Below are positions 5,557-5,865 of a stretch of 5,865 bases of DNA, piece by piece (within the stretch, counting starts at the first letter, position 1; each line of letters begins with the position of its first letter). A model generated the notes under the pieces. That model searched no databases. It was given only the letters and a program-made list of their open reading frames with translations, and was not told the DNA's origin. A program made the translations under genes and the position numbers. This DNA is from Candidatus Altimarinota bacterium (GTDB lineage Bacteria > Patescibacteriota > Gracilibacteria > UM-FILTER-43-11): NCBI GenBank assembly GCA_029934675.1, contig JAOZLT010000058.1, positions 1 through 5,865 of the forward strand, read 5' to 3'.

Positions 5557-5850
5557 GCGCCAGTATATTTGCACATGTCATCCACAATTACTTGTAAGGA
5601 TAGACAGAGGTGATATTGGCGCCCTAACGACACACAATCCCAGTGGCAATTTCCGGGTTGAGCCGAAATTTGCCATATTAGGAATGAAGTCGGGTTGCCA
5701 CCGACAAAAGTCGGCAACGAGCCCCCCTACATTTCTGATTTTTTCAGTTTCTTTTATACCGCTACTGAATTGCGGTATTCCTCAATGCAATATTGAAGAA
5801 GTTTTTTGTTTTTGTTTTCAGACGATTTAACGTCTTATTTTTGTTTTTTA
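5557..5850 (+). ncRNA. Candidate structured non-coding RNA, family unknown
   Basis: No convincing protein gene occupies this stretch, but it is rich in hairpins. The first is an extended arm: GCGCCAGTAT (5557-5566) pairs with ATATTGGCGC (5613-5622) using one G-U pair that exists only on the + strand. It continues inward with CAC/GTG (5572-5574/5610-5612) and TGTC-ATCC/GGAT-a-GACA (5576-5583/5598-5606). Next come GGCAA/TTGCC (5645-5649/5670-5674) with inner CGG/CCG, then CCGAC-AAAA-GTCGG (5701-5714) flanked by GTTG/CAAC. Then ATACCGC/GCGGTAT (5756-5762/5772-5778), and finally a terminator-like hairpin at 5820-5835. It does not show the signatures I would expect of tmRNA, RNase P, SRP or 6S RNA. 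The 5' end and any promoter are unknown; a cis-acting leader is also possible. Confidence 0.4.
5820..5850 (+). terminator. Terminator-like hairpin at the end of the structured region
   Basis: AGACG (5820-5824) and CGTCT (5831-5835) form a 5-bp stem with a six-base loop, followed by T-rich sequence (TATTTTTGTTTTTTA). The stem is short but the T-tract is good. No + strand protein gene lies directly upstream, so the likely substrate is a transcript of the structured region. T-rich DNA also precedes the stem. Confidence 0.6.
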
Positions 5851-5865
5851 TTTTTGGCCTACTAT

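Noticed and set aside
5640..5675. Local resemblance on the minus strand to the 16S rRNA segment around GGCTCAACC
   Set aside because: Only about a dozen bases agree and the flanking universally conserved 16S sequence is absent.
5492..5830. Open reading frame of 112 codons on the + strand starting with TTG
   Set aside because: It starts inside the inverted repeat, has no ribosome-binding site, no recognisable domain, an odd Cys-rich composition, and ends within the terminator hairpin. RNA structure explains the region better.
5557..5850. tmRNA, RNase P, SRP or 6S RNA
   Set aside because: No tRNA-like end with tag frame, no RNase P core signature, and no SRP domain IV motif seen on either strand.

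Overview
The window looks like an AT-rich bacterial chromosome segment, most plausibly from the Candidate Phyla Radiation (Patescibacteria) or a similar uncultured lineage. That assignment is inferred from three things: a bacterial Elp3-type radical SAM/GNAT tRNA-modifying enzyme, weak or absent Shine-Dalgarno sequences, and short palindromic repeats scattered between and inside genes. No rRNA, tRNA or CRISPR array is present, so taxonomy remains uncertain.

Layout. Positions 1-505 hold a GC-rich hairpin repeat and a frameshifted gene for a DUF559 (Vsr-like endonuclease) protein, whose first codons carry a second, inverted copy of the repeat. The elp3 gene (509-2221) follows three bases later and contains two in-frame repeat-derived insertions. 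From 2238 to 4356 lies what I read as an inserted cassette: a C5-cytosine DNA methyltransferase (2497-3507, +) and a tail-to-tail restriction endonuclease resembling Bsp6I (3537-4094, -). Two ~70-bp inverted copies of one sequence bound it, with the 6-bp direct repeat TAACTA directly outside. No transposase lies inside. From 4441 to 5406 (-) is a polytopic membrane protein of unknown function, so before the proposed insertion elp3 and this gene would have been plain convergent neighbours. From 5456 to 5540 there is a long inverted repeat with nested palindromes, and 5557-5850 is a non-coding stretch of consecutive hairpins ending in a terminator-like structure, a candidate structured RNA on the + strand.

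How the parts work together. The methyltransferase and endonuclease should form a Type II restriction-modification pair; by family resemblance the target may be GCNGC. The methyltransferase promoter carries a perfect 18-bp palindrome exactly between its -35 and -10 boxes, so expression is probably repressible. The core GAAC-N4-GTTC matches the Gram-positive LexA (DinR) box. Elp3 is a translation-fidelity enzyme, probably cotranscribed with the DUF559 gene. The most notable points are the transposon-like boundaries of the restriction cassette, the operator in the methyltransferase promoter, the repeats inside elp3, and the unexplained structured RNA region.
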